A stretch of 64,000 nucleotides of DNA, taken from positions 62,001 to 126,000 of the forward strand of contig JASBTZ010000007.1 of the NCBI GenBank assembly GCA_030148165.1. The letters are read 5' to 3'. The notes below the pieces were generated by a model. That model was not told where the DNA came from. It searched no databases and was given only the letters and a program-made list of their open reading frames with translations. Shown in pieces: positions 8,668-17,378 of the stretch (position 1 is the first letter of the stretch; every line of letters begins with the position of its first letter). The stretch comes from Bacteroidota bacterium (GTDB lineage Bacteria; Bacteroidota; Bacteroidia; Flavobacteriales_D; Crocinitomicaceae). The translations under genes and the position numbers were made by a program.

Positions 8668-11600
8668 ATGAGCGCATTTGACCGTTTAATATCGCAAATT
8701 GACACCTTTATAAGGAAGTTCTATAAGAACCAAATTGTGAAAGGTCTGTTTCTATTCGTAGGGATATTTCTTGTGACGTACTTAGCCGTAATAACACTGG
8801 AATATTTCGGGCGATTTAACAGCTGGGTGCGAGCAAGCTTATTCTTCTCATTCATCGCAGTAAACGGCTATGTTTTTGGAAAATATATTCTTGGACCGCT
8901 CTTGAGGCTTCGGTCTTTCGGGAAACGAATAGACAGATATCAGGCTTCCACGATTATTGGAAAGTTTTTTCCGAATATCTCGGACAGACTACTAAACACA
9001 CTTCAATTAAATGACCGCATTGACAAGAATGCCGCAGATTATGAATTAATAAGCGCAAGTGTTCTTCAGCGAAGCGAGTCGATGAGTAGGGTTCCGTTTG
9101 CGGATGCCATAGACATTTCAGAAAACAAGCGCTACATATGGTGGGTCTCTCCCCTACTACTTGCCATGTTTATGATAGGTATTTTTATACCCTCATTTTA
9201 TCAGCAGGGAACAGAACGAGTGGTAAACTTTACCGAGGAATTCATTCCTGTTGCTCCCTTTGAGTTTCAATTAATATCCAGCACTGATGGGCTGGAGGAA
9301 GGAGAGGACTTGTTTGTAGAGCTCGTGCTTGATGGAGAAGCGTTGCCTGAAAAGGTATATGTTACGACATCACAGGGCACCTTTTTAATGGGTAGAAAAG
9401 CGAAGAACACTTTTGTCCACACCATTCCACAACTGAGCGACAATATGACCATGCGATTCAAGGCTCCGTATCTTGGAGATTTATTTGAAAGCAAAGTGTT
9501 TCAAATCACGGTTGACGCAAAAGCGGCAATTGGAAAAATGAGTGCAACACTTAAGTTTCCGAAATACCTGGGTAAAGATGATGAGACAATAACGAACGCA
9601 TCCGACCTAACGGTACCTGAAGGAACGCTTGTTGAATGGAGTGTGCTTACAAAAAACACGAGTAAAATAGATTGGTTTGTTAACGATAAAAAGTCCACAT
9701 ATACCGGTGAGAGTTTTAGGCACAAACAGCGATTTTTAAATGATGCAGTCGGAAAGGTGGTCATTGAAAATAAGTTCAATAAGCGTAAAGACACAACAAA
9801 TTTTGGTGTAGATGTCATCAAAGATGAATATCCGTCGATTGAGGTTGAGGAAGTAAAGGATACTATAAAGGACGGCATTCGATATTTTTCAGGAATGGTT
9901 GGCGACGATCATGGCATATCTTCGGTGATGTTTCATTATACCATTAATAGAGATTCAGGAGCGAAAAAATCCGAAAAACTTCGCGTATCAAATGTTGTAG
10001 GAACGCAATCCCCATTCAACTTCGCTGTAGACTTCAGACGAGAAGAGGTCAAGTTAAAGGACAAGATCGAGTATTATTTCGTTGTCACGGATAATGACGG
10101 GGTTAATGGAGGAAAGACAACCAAGAGTCGTGTCTTTGTTTATGAGCTACCAACGCTAGAGGAGCTTCACGAAGAGCGATCTGAAGATCAAAAACAAGCA
10201 CGGGAGGATCTAAAATCGTTAATGGAACAGACCGATGAGTTTAGAAAAAACCTGGACCACCTAAGAAAGGAATCATTAAACTCTTCGCAATCGAATTGGA
10301 ATAAGGAGAATCAGGTACAGCAGCTTAAAGAACAGCATAAATCTATTTTGGATCAGCTCGAAGTGTTGCAGGAGGAAATGACAAACAGCATGGAAGAAAA
10401 ATCGCAGCTGTCTGAAATTGACGAAGAACTATTAAAGCAGCAGGAGATGATTAACGATTTGCTGGAGCAGTTAATGGATGACGAGTTGAGAGACTTATTA
10501 GACCAGCTCGAAGAACTTATCAAGGAACAAAATCCGGATGCACTTGAAAAGAACTTTGAAGAGATGGAAATGTCAGCTGAAGAGATGAAAGACCAACTCG
10601 ACAGAAGCCTGGAAATGCTGAAAAAACTACAGGTCAACGAAAAGATTGACGACCTGGAGGACGCTCTTGAAAAACTAGCGGACGAACAGGACCAGCTTAA
10701 AGAAGACATAGAGAAGGACGGTAAGGCTTCCGAAGAACAGAAAGAACATCAGGAGGAGATCGATGAAAAATTCGACAAACTTAAAGAAGACTTCCAGGAA
10801 ATTGATAGTCTAAACAAAGAACTACAAAGGCCAATGGAGCTTGGCAATACGGAAGAAAAAGCGGAAGAAGTTTCAGAAGATCTACAGGAAGCGGAAGATC
10901 AACTCAATAAAGGTAAAGAAAAGAAGGCCGGCGAAAGTCAACAAGGAGCATCGCAGAAGATGAAAGAAATGGCCGGAAATCTGGACGCGATGCAGGCTCA
11001 GTCAAATAAAGAACAGCAACAAGAAGACATTGATATGCTTCGAAACATACTTGAGAGCCTGGTTACCTTAAGTATGGATCAGGAACAAGTTATGGATGAC
11101 CTGGCCAGAGTTTCCGAGAATGACCCCGCATACATTGAATATGGTAGGGAACAGAGAAGGATCATTAGTGATACGAAGATCGTTCGGGACAGTCTTAACG
11201 AACTAGCAAAAAGACAACCTAAAATAGCATCGTTTATTGATAAAGAACTTAATCAGATAAAAGTAAATCATGAGTTAAGTCTCGAAGACATCGATGAACG
11301 AAGAAAGAGACCGCTAAACACGCACCAACAGTTTGCGATGACATCGTATAATAACCTCGCGTTGATGCTAAATGAAAGCTTACAACAAATGCAGGAACAG
11401 ATGCAAAACATGATGCCTGGATCTGGAAGTTGTAACAAGCCCGGAGGAAAAGGAATGCCTAAACCCGGTGAGAGCATGACTCCTGGTGACATGAAGCAGA
11501 TGCTTAAGAAACAACTGGAAGCCATGCAAAAGGGAGATCAAGAAGGAGGTAAAAAACCGGGAGATAAAAAAGGAAATTCTGAGCAAGGAGGAGGCATGGG

Positions 11601-12027
11601 CCTCGGTAATAAACAAGTAGCAAAAATGGCTGCTGAACAGTCGGCTATTCGTAAGCGCCTGGAACAAATGCGTAAAGAATTAAACAAAGACGGAAAGGGA
11701 AGAGGAAACGAGTTAAACCCGCTCATAGAAGAGCTGGAAGAACAAGAACGCGAACTCGTTAATAAGCGTTTGAATGACAACTTAATTAAGCGTCAAAAAG
11801 AGATTTTAACGAGGCTGTTGGAAAGCGAGAAAGCTATAATGGAAAGGGGTTACGATGAGAAGCGGGAGAGTAAAGAGGGAAAAAACGAAGATTATGGTAA
11901 CCAAATTAAATTTGAAGAGTATAACAAAGAAAAGTTAAAACAAATTGAATTATTACGCGCTGTAGATCCGGCTTATAAAAAGTACTATAAGGACAGAGCT
12001 AACGAATACTTCAACAAGGTGTTATAA
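8668..12027 (+). CDS. DUF4175 family large membrane-anchored coiled-coil protein
   Basis: 1119 residues. Two hydrophobic helices near the N-terminus (about 25-45 and 55-75) and one around 155-175 (WWVSPLLLAMFMIGIF) anchor it. Residues about 200-500 are beta-rich, possibly Ig-like. About 505-800 is a long charged coiled coil rich in Glu, Gln and Lys. A Gly/Pro/Met-rich segment at about 905-970 precedes a final helical region. This matches the DUF4175 family of Bacteroidota, whose function is not established. It starts the run with the ATPase, ybeY and mnmG, 17 bp from the next gene. Confidence 0.85.
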   Translation: MSAFDRLISQIDTFIRKFYKNQIVKGLFLFVGIFLVTYLAVITLEYFGRFNSWVRASLFFSFIAVNGYVFGKYILGPLLRLRSFGKRIDRYQASTIIGKFFPNISDRLLNTLQLNDRIDKNAADYELISASVLQRSESMSRVPFADAIDISENKRYIWWVSPLLLAMFMIGIFIPSFYQQGTERVVNFTEEFIPVAPFEFQLISSTDGLEEGEDLFVELVLDGEALPEKVYVTTSQGTFLMGRKAKNTFVHTIPQLSDNMTMRFKAPYLGDLFESKVFQITVDAKAAIGKMSATLKFPKYLGKDDETITNASDLTVPEGTLVEWSVLTKNTSKIDWFVNDKKSTYTGESFRHKQRFLNDAVGKVVIENKFNKRKDTTNFGVDVIKDEYPSIEVEEVKDTIKDGIRYFSGMVGDDHGISSVMFHYTINRDSGAKKSEKLRVSNVVGTQSPFNFAVDFRREEVKLKDKIEYYFVVTDNDGVNGGKTTKSRVFVYELPTLEELHEERSEDQKQAREDLKSLMEQTDEFRKNLDHLRKESLNSSQSNWNKENQVQQLKEQHKSILDQLEVLQEEMTNSMEEKSQLSEIDEELLKQQEMINDLLEQLMDDELRDLLDQLEELIKEQNPDALEKNFEEMEMSAEEMKDQLDRSLEMLKKLQVNEKIDDLEDALEKLADEQDQLKEDIEKDGKASEEQKEHQEEIDEKFDKLKEDFQEIDSLNKELQRPMELGNTEEKAEEVSEDLQEAEDQLNKGKEKKAGESQQGASQKMKEMAGNLDAMQAQSNKEQQQEDIDMLRNILESLVTLSMDQEQVMDDLARVSENDPAYIEYGREQRRIISDTKIVRDSLNELAKRQPKIASFIDKELNQIKVNHELSLEDIDERRKRPLNTHQQFAMTSYNNLALMLNESLQQMQEQMQNMMPGSGSCNKPGGKGMPKPGESMTPGDMKQMLKKQLEAMQKGDQEGGKKPGDKKGNSEQGGGMGLGNKQVAKMAAEQSAIRKRLEQMRKELNKDGKGRGNELNPLIEELEEQERELVNKRLNDNLIKRQKEILTRLLESEKAIMERGYDEKRESKEGKNEDYGNQIKFEEYNKEKLKQIELLRAVDPAYKKYYKDRANEYFNKVL

Positions 12028-12044
12028 GTAATGAGTTTTGTTAT

Positions 12045-12461
12045 ATGAAAGAAGGATTTGTTGTCGTGGATAGACTCTCTATCCCATCAGATTTTGGATC
12101 GATAAGGCAGGTTGAGAACTTAGTGGATGATGTTTGCAACCGACTGGAGGTGAACGAAGACTACTACGGAAACGTCTTAATAGCTGTAACTGAGGCAGTT
12201 AACAACGCAATAGAACACGGAAACGGCATTGGATCTGAACTAAATGTAGACTTATCAGTTGGTGATAAAGAGTCAGATTTTTGCTTTAGCGTTAAAGATC
12301 ACGGTCGAGGTTTTGATTTTAATAATTTGCCTGACCCAACTGCACCGGAGAATATCGAGAAAGAAAACGGACGAGGAATATTTTTAATGAAATCTTTATC
12401 AGAAGAAGTTGTTTTTGACGACAACGGATCAAATGTTAGTATATATTTCACGAAGTTCTAA
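12045..12461 (+). CDS. RsbW-like ATP-binding protein (GHKL serine kinase/anti-sigma fold)
   Basis: 138 residues comprising one HATPase domain. N-box EAVNNAIEHGN (about 49-59), G1 DHGRGFD and G2 NGRGIFLMK are all present. Proteins of this RsbW/SpoIIAB type phosphorylate anti-anti-sigma proteins or bind sigma factors. No matching STAS partner is visible here, so its target is unknown. The stop overlaps the ybeY start (TAATG), suggesting coupling. Confidence 0.85.
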   Translation: MKEGFVVVDRLSIPSDFGSIRQVENLVDDVCNRLEVNEDYYGNVLIAVTEAVNNAIEHGNGIGSELNVDLSVGDKESDFCFSVKDHGRGFDFNNLPDPTAPENIEKENGRGIFLMKSLSEEVVFDDNGSNVSIYFTKF

Positions 12462-12886
12462 TGGTTGAATTATTCTTTGAGGAAACAGCAATTCTGGATC
12501 TTGATCCGGAATTTTTTGTTTTATGGCTTGAAAAGCTGTGTAAAAAACACAATCGGTCATTGGGGGATATAAATATTATTCTTTGCTCTGATGAATATTT
12601 GTTACAAATGAATAAAGATCATTTACAGCATGATTACTATACAGACATCATTACCTTTAATTACAATGACGACAACAAAATTTCCGGAGATTTGTTTATA
12701 TCTGTTGATCGTGTTAGAGAAAACGCAGCCGAACATCGTGAAAGATTTCCCCGCGAATTAAATCGGGTAATAGCGCATGGCGTTTTACATTTAATCGGAT
12801 TTAATGATAAAACGGACCAGGAACGTCTCGAAATGAGGACGCGTGAAAATGAAGCTTTGGAATTAATTGTTTCACGTGAAACATGA
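12461..12886 (+). CDS. ybeY: rRNA maturation endoribonuclease YbeY
   Basis: 141 residues. YbeY is a metal-dependent RNase involved in 16S rRNA 3'-end processing and ribosome quality control. The C-terminal motif reads HGVLHLIGFND: two metal-binding His residues are present, but Asp occupies the position of the third His in the usual H-x3-H-x5-H pattern. I believe this variant also occurs in other Bacteroidota. The last codons coincide with a perfect parS site, so the end of the coding sequence is shaped by a DNA-binding site. Confidence 0.92.
   Translation: MVELFFEETAILDLDPEFFVLWLEKLCKKHNRSLGDINIILCSDEYLLQMNKDHLQHDYYTDIITFNYNDDNKISGDLFISVDRVRENAAEHRERFPRELNRVIAHGVLHLIGFNDKTDQERLEMRTRENEALELIVSRET
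12868..12883. promoter_or_regulatory. parS centromere site 1
   Basis: TGTTTCACGTGAAACA is a perfect 16-bp palindrome and an exact match to the bacterial parS consensus bound by ParB/Spo0J. It lies inside the last codons of ybeY. No parA or parB gene is in this window. Confidence 0.93.
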
Positions 12887-12905
12887 TTCTATTTATTATT
12901 TGATG

Positions 12906-12913
12906 TAATTTTG
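12906..12913 (+). promoter_or_regulatory. Possible -7 element upstream of mnmG
   Basis: TAATTTTG matches TAnnTTTG and overlaps the first two bases of the second parS site. No TTG is correctly spaced upstream, so the promoter is tentative. Confidence 0.35.
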
Positions 12914-12927
12914 TTCCACGTGGAACT
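12912..12927. promoter_or_regulatory. parS centromere site 2
   Basis: TGTTCCACGTGGAACT contains a 14-bp perfect palindrome and differs from known parS variants only at the outermost base. It starts 44 bp after the first site, in the short gap before mnmG. Two closely spaced copies make chance occurrence very unlikely. Confidence 0.88.
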
Positions 12928-12936
12928 TAATATGGG

Positions 12937-14811
12937 ATGTTAAAAAAATATGACATAATAGTTGTTGGGGCGGGACACGCTGGTTGTGAGGCTGCAAACG
13001 CTGCTGCTAAAATGGGCAGTGAAGTGTTGCTGATAACTATGAACATGAACACCATCGCTCAAATGAGTTGTAATCCCGCCATGGGAGGTGTTGCTAAAGG
13101 ACAAATCGTTAGGGAAATTGACGCTTTAGGTGGGGGATCAGGAATAATCAGTGACAAAAGTGCGATTCAATTCAGAATGCTGAACCGATCAAAGGGTCCT
13201 GCAATGTGGTCGCCAAGAACCCAGAACGACCGCATGCGCTTTGCAGAAGAGTGGAGATTAATGCTTGAACAGAACAATAGGGTGGACTTTTGGCAGGACA
13301 TGTGCACGGGTTTGATTGTAGAGGGTAATCAGATTAAAGGCGTAAAAACAGCGATTGGATTAGAGATTTTTGCAAACAGCGTCATTCTGACAAACGGAAC
13401 TTTTTTAAATGGATTGATTCATCTTGGTGAAAAGCAATTCGGAGGAGGAAGGGCTGGAGAAAGAGCTGCCACGGGAATAACAGAAGACCTGATAAAGTTG
13501 GGCTTTGAGACCGGTAGAATGAAGACGGGAACACCGCCAAGGGTAGATGGACGGTCGTTAGATTATTCCAAAATGGAAGAGCAACTGGGAGATGAAGAAC
13601 CAACTAAGTTTAGTTATTCGGAAGAGACTAAACCATTGGAGAATCAACGCTCTTGTTATATCACGTATACCAATGATAAAACACACGAAATATTACGAGG
13701 AGGCTTTGATCGATCGCCGATGTTTAACGGAGCCATTAAAAGTACGGGCCCAAGATATTGTCCAAGTATAGAAGATAAAATAAGTCGATTCGCGGAGCGC
13801 GACCGACACCAGATTTTTGTGGAACCGGAAGGGTGGGACACCGTTGAAATTTATGTCAACGGTTTTAGCACCTCATTACCGGAAGAGGTTCAGCTTGAAG
13901 CCATGAAAACAATTCCAGGATTTGAAAACGTGAAAATGTTCAGGCCGGGTTATGCCATCGAATATGACTACTTCCCCCCAACCCAATTAAAACATAGCCT
14001 GGAAACAAAACTCGTCGAAGGACTCTATTTTGCCGGGCAAATTAATGGAACAACAGGCTATGAAGAAGCGGCTTGTCAAGGATTAATGGCTGGAATAAAT
14101 GCACATCTAAAACTGCAGAAGAAAGAACCTTTCGTGCTTAATCGTAGTGACGCTTATATTGGAGTTTTAATAGATGACTTGATTACGAAAGGAACCAAAG
14201 AACCTTATCGAATGTTTACCAGTCGTGCTGAATACCGCATACTTTTGAGACAAGATAATGCAGATATTCGTCTAACACCAATTGGACATGAAATTGGACT
14301 AGCCAGCGATGAGGCCCTAAGGAAAGTAGAAGCCAAAGTCAGCGGCACAGAACAACTTAAAAAATCTTTGAGAAAAGAAGGGGTCAGCCCTGATTCTGCG
14401 AATCAATTGTTAGCGAGCATAAAGAGTTCTCCGATTAATCAACAAGTAAAGCTAAGTTCATTAATTACCCGACCAGGTATCAACCTAAATGATCTTTTGA
14501 GTATTTCTGATAAGAGTAAAAACCTCGCAGTTAAATTATCAAAGGAGCATGAAGATGTCGTGAGCCAAACGGAGATCCAATTAAAATATGAAGGGTATAT
14601 TAATCGCGAACAAGATGTTGCCGATAAAATGAACAGATTGGAAGAAGTTAAGATTCCGTCGGATCTGGATTATTCCAAATTAAAAAGTATCAGCACGGAG
14701 GCAAAAGAAAAACTAACGAAGGCTCAACCGGAAACAATTGGACAAGCATCCAGGATCAGCGGCGTATCACCAAGCGACGTATCTGTCTTGCTGGTTTACC
14801 TCGGTCGATAG
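12937..14811 (+). CDS. mnmG: tRNA uridine-5-carboxymethylaminomethyl modification enzyme MnmG (GidA)
   Basis: 624 residues, normal length. With MnmE it installs the carboxymethylaminomethyl group on wobble U34 of certain tRNAs using FAD and tetrahydrofolate. The FAD-binding [11 protein letters not shown] (about 10-20) and the [12 protein letters not shown] segment (about 45-56) are typical. The start is the second of two close ATGs, since the first at 12932 meets a stop after three codons. mnmE lies at 33.3 kb in the same window. Proximity to parS fits the frequent location of gidA near replication origins. Confidence 0.97.
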   Translation: MLKKYDIIVVGAGHAGCEAANAAAKMGSEVLLITMNMNTIAQMSCNPAMGGVAKGQIVREIDALGGGSGIISDKSAIQFRMLNRSKGPAMWSPRTQNDRMRFAEEWRLMLEQNNRVDFWQDMCTGLIVEGNQIKGVKTAIGLEIFANSVILTNGTFLNGLIHLGEKQFGGGRAGERAATGITEDLIKLGFETGRMKTGTPPRVDGRSLDYSKMEEQLGDEEPTKFSYSEETKPLENQRSCYITYTNDKTHEILRGGFDRSPMFNGAIKSTGPRYCPSIEDKISRFAERDRHQIFVEPEGWDTVEIYVNGFSTSLPEEVQLEAMKTIPGFENVKMFRPGYAIEYDYFPPTQLKHSLETKLVEGLYFAGQINGTTGYEEAACQGLMAGINAHLKLQKKEPFVLNRSDAYIGVLIDDLITKGTKEPYRMFTSRAEYRILLRQDNADIRLTPIGHEIGLASDEALRKVEAKVSGTEQLKKSLRKEGVSPDSANQLLASIKSSPINQQVKLSSLITRPGINLNDLLSISDKSKNLAVKLSKEHEDVVSQTEIQLKYEGYINREQDVADKMNRLEEVKIPSDLDYSKLKSISTEAKEKLTKAQPETIGQASRISGVSPSDVSVLLVYLGR

Positions 14812-14977
14812 CATAAATTGACCACATTTCACCACCTAAAATCGATTTTAAAGCGCTCTGGCGGCATTTCGATAATCGTGCGGGGGAAGATCATTAAAAA
14901 GTCAAGAACGCGCAAATTTAAGCGCCCACAACGCAAGACGTTAATTACTTGATAATCAAATAAATAAAGGGATAAGA
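14812..14977. other. Short intergenic region, nothing recognised
   Basis: 166 bp between the convergent mnmG and ispG genes. No clear terminator hairpin with a T-run and no small gene could be supported. Confidence 0.5.
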
Positions 14978-16894
14978 CTAAGGTTCTACCCAATCACCAT
15001 GTTCTTTGATCAGGGAGATAAGGGCATCTACCGCATCGTCCTCCGGAATGTTTTTTCTGACGACTTCCTTTTCTTTATACAAATGAATTTTTCCAGGACC
15101 GGTTCCGACATATCCATAATCCGCATCAGCCATCTCGCCAGGTCCATTTACAATACAACCCATAATTCCAATCTTGACACCTTTAAGGTGAGAAGTTCGC
15201 TCTCGAATTTTGGCTGTGGTGATTTGAAGGTCAAACAAGGTCCTTCCGCAAGATGGACAAGAAATATATTCCGTCTTTGAAATTCGGGATCTCGTTGCCT
15301 GAAGAATTCCAAACGAAGTGCTATTGATTAGTTTAGGAGATTGATTTGCTTGTAACCATATTCCGTTTCCAAAACCATCAATAAATGAGGAACCGAGATC
15401 AGTCGAGCTCCAAAGTTGAAACTTCTCGTCATCGTCCTCATCTGATTGACACTTCAAAACAACAGGGTTGTTAATGTTGTTTTTCGCAAGATTTAATCTT
15501 GAATATCGAAATAGTTGCGTTTTATTACTGTATGTAGTGTTCAAAACGATCAGTGCATTTGGATAATCTTTCAGGTAGGCAACATTAGCGTCTTCTGCTA
15601 GATGTTCCACAAAGAACACGGCATCATTATTAAGCTCCGGAAGCTTATCCGGATTTCCCGAAATAATTGGAATCACTTGTTTGTGTGTGCTGTAATTAGC
15701 CTTCCAATTATCAAAATCAGCAATAAACCGAAGCGTTCCGGGAAGCTCAAAATCAAAGCTTTTTGATCCGATATAAACGTAGTCTGCAGAAGCATCGCTG
15801 ATGTTCCACTTATCGAGAGGCACAGAATAATTATACCCTAAGCCAAATAGATTGGCCGGCTTAACGACCTGCTCGGACTTTACATCTGCGACTACTACCG
15901 GAACATTTTTTCCACCAACATTCAACACTTCATTCGATTCAAATCGATCTACGTGAAAAGGATCATAAGATAGATCGCCGATGTCATTCAGGAATAACTC
16001 ATTCGTATTTTTATACTTTTCCAGTAGTTTTTGTGCAACGGGAATTTCTTCTTCTGGTGCCTCCGTTAATGATACACGAATGGTGTCACCAATACCATCT
16101 TCGAGCAAAGCACCGATTCCAACAGCAGACTTAATTCGTCCGTCTTCTCCTTCTCCTGCTTCGGTTACCCCGAGATGAAGCGGGTAATTCATTCCGTTTT
16201 CAATCATTGTATGAATCAACAAACGGTAAGCCTCAACCATCACCAGGGTGTTACTTGCTTTCATAGACAACACGATATCAAAGAAGTCGTTCTTTTCGCA
16301 AATACGTATAAATTCCATAGCAGATTCTACCATTCCTTCCGGTGTATCACCATAGCGACTAAGTATTCTGTCTGACAACGAACCGTGATTGGTACCAATT
16401 CGCATTGCCGTGTTGTTGGCCTTGCAGAGTTTAACCAGCGGGGTAAATTTTTCTTCTATTCTTTTAAGCTCAGCTTGATACGACTCATCTGTGTAATCAA
16501 TATGTTCGAAGCGCTTTTTATCAGCATAATTTCCTGGGTTGACCCTTACTTTTTCGACAATACCGGCAGCGACTTCAGCGGCGTTTGGCGTAAAATGGAT
16601 GTCAGCGACTAAAGGAGTATTATATCCTTTGGCAAGCAATGCCGCTTTAATGTTCTCAAGGTTAGCCGCATCTTTTTTGCTGGGCGCAGTTAGCCGAACC
16701 AATTCACACCCCGCTTCAATCATGCGCATGGACTGTTCCACGGAAGCTTGTGTGTCCATTGTGTCGGTTGTGGTCATAGACTGAACAACAATTGGAGCGT
16801 CACCACCAATAGAGATGCTTCCAACCCTCACCTCGCGTGTTTTGAAACGTGACCGGTTAAATGGGTCGTTACAATATTTCTTGGCTTTATTCAA
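14978..16894 (-). CDS. ispG: 4-hydroxy-3-methylbut-2-enyl diphosphate synthase, long Bacteroidota form
   Basis: 638 residues. IspG (GcpE) is the 4Fe-4S enzyme converting MEcPP to HMBPP in the MEP isoprenoid pathway. The N-terminal TIM-barrel (VQSMTTTDT, VADIHF, RIGTNHGS) runs to about residue 270. A large insertion of about 230 residues follows, then the C-terminal cluster domain with CPSCGRTLFDLQ and GCIVNGPGEMADADYGYVG. The insertion is the known long type shared by Bacteroidota, Chlamydiae and plants, not a fusion artefact. Divergent from the MmcQ-like gene. Confidence 0.96.
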   Translation of the reverse strand: MNKAKKYCNDPFNRSRFKTREVRVGSISIGGDAPIVVQSMTTTDTMDTQASVEQSMRMIEAGCELVRLTAPSKKDAANLENIKAALLAKGYNTPLVADIHFTPNAAEVAAGIVEKVRVNPGNYADKKRFEHIDYTDESYQAELKRIEEKFTPLVKLCKANNTAMRIGTNHGSLSDRILSRYGDTPEGMVESAMEFIRICEKNDFFDIVLSMKASNTLVMVEAYRLLIHTMIENGMNYPLHLGVTEAGEGEDGRIKSAVGIGALLEDGIGDTIRVSLTEAPEEEIPVAQKLLEKYKNTNELFLNDIGDLSYDPFHVDRFESNEVLNVGGKNVPVVVADVKSEQVVKPANLFGLGYNYSVPLDKWNISDASADYVYIGSKSFDFELPGTLRFIADFDNWKANYSTHKQVIPIISGNPDKLPELNNDAVFFVEHLAEDANVAYLKDYPNALIVLNTTYSNKTQLFRYSRLNLAKNNINNPVVLKCQSDEDDDEKFQLWSSTDLGSSFIDGFGNGIWLQANQSPKLINSTSFGILQATRSRISKTEYISCPSCGRTLFDLQITTAKIRERTSHLKGVKIGIMGCIVNGPGEMADADYGYVGTGPGKIHLYKEKEVVRKNIPEDDAVDALISLIKEHGDWVEP

Positions 16895-16947
16895 TGCAGG
16901 CCAAAGTTAAAACATTTCGTTTTGTAAATTGCGCTAAAACTAACTGT

Positions 16948-17274
16948 ATGAACATCGAGGACTTCAGAAAATATTGCTTATCCAAAAGCGAGGTCACAGA
17001 GGGTTTTCCCTTTGATAACAAGACACTTGTCTTTAAAGCCGGAAACAAGATGTTTGCCTTATGTGACATCGAAGAGTTTGACTTTATCAATTTAAAATGT
17101 GATCCGGAACGCGCAATAGAATTACGAGAGCAATACGTAGGGGTCAAGCCGGGCTATCATATGAATAAGACACATTGGAACTCCGTCTATGTCGATATGG
17201 ATGTGAAAGACGACTTGTTGCGCGAGTTAATAGATCATTCGTACGAATTGATTTATAACCCGAATAAGAAATAG
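16948..17274 (+). CDS. MmcQ/YjbR family protein
   Basis: The ATG at 16948 gives 108 residues. An upstream start at 16861 would overlap the divergent ispG start and add an atypical leader. Motifs include VTEGFPFDNKTLVFKAGNKMFAL, NLKCDPERA and MNKTHWNSVY, characteristic of the YjbR/MmcQ fold (double-wing DNA-binding or CyaY-like). The cellular role is unproven in the family. Confidence 0.85.
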   Translation: MNIEDFRKYCLSKSEVTEGFPFDNKTLVFKAGNKMFALCDIEEFDFINLKCDPERAIELREQYVGVKPGYHMNKTHWNSVYVDMDVKDDLLRELIDHSYELIYNPNKK

Positions 17275-17378
17275 GAGCACAATTGTTTAGAGTCATAACA
17301 AATAAACCTCCCGGCTCTGATATTTCCGTGACATTTAGTAAATTGCTTTAATTACAAATTCGTATACTACTACATGCC

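Noticed and set aside
10353-10709. Ser-rich minus-strand open frame opposite the DUF4175 gene
   Set aside because: Shadow of the Glu/Gln-rich coiled coil on the plus strand; no start signal or recognisable protein.
14978-16894. IspG insertion as a novel fusion
   Set aside because: The long IspG with a central insertion is an established form in Bacteroidota, Chlamydiae and plants.
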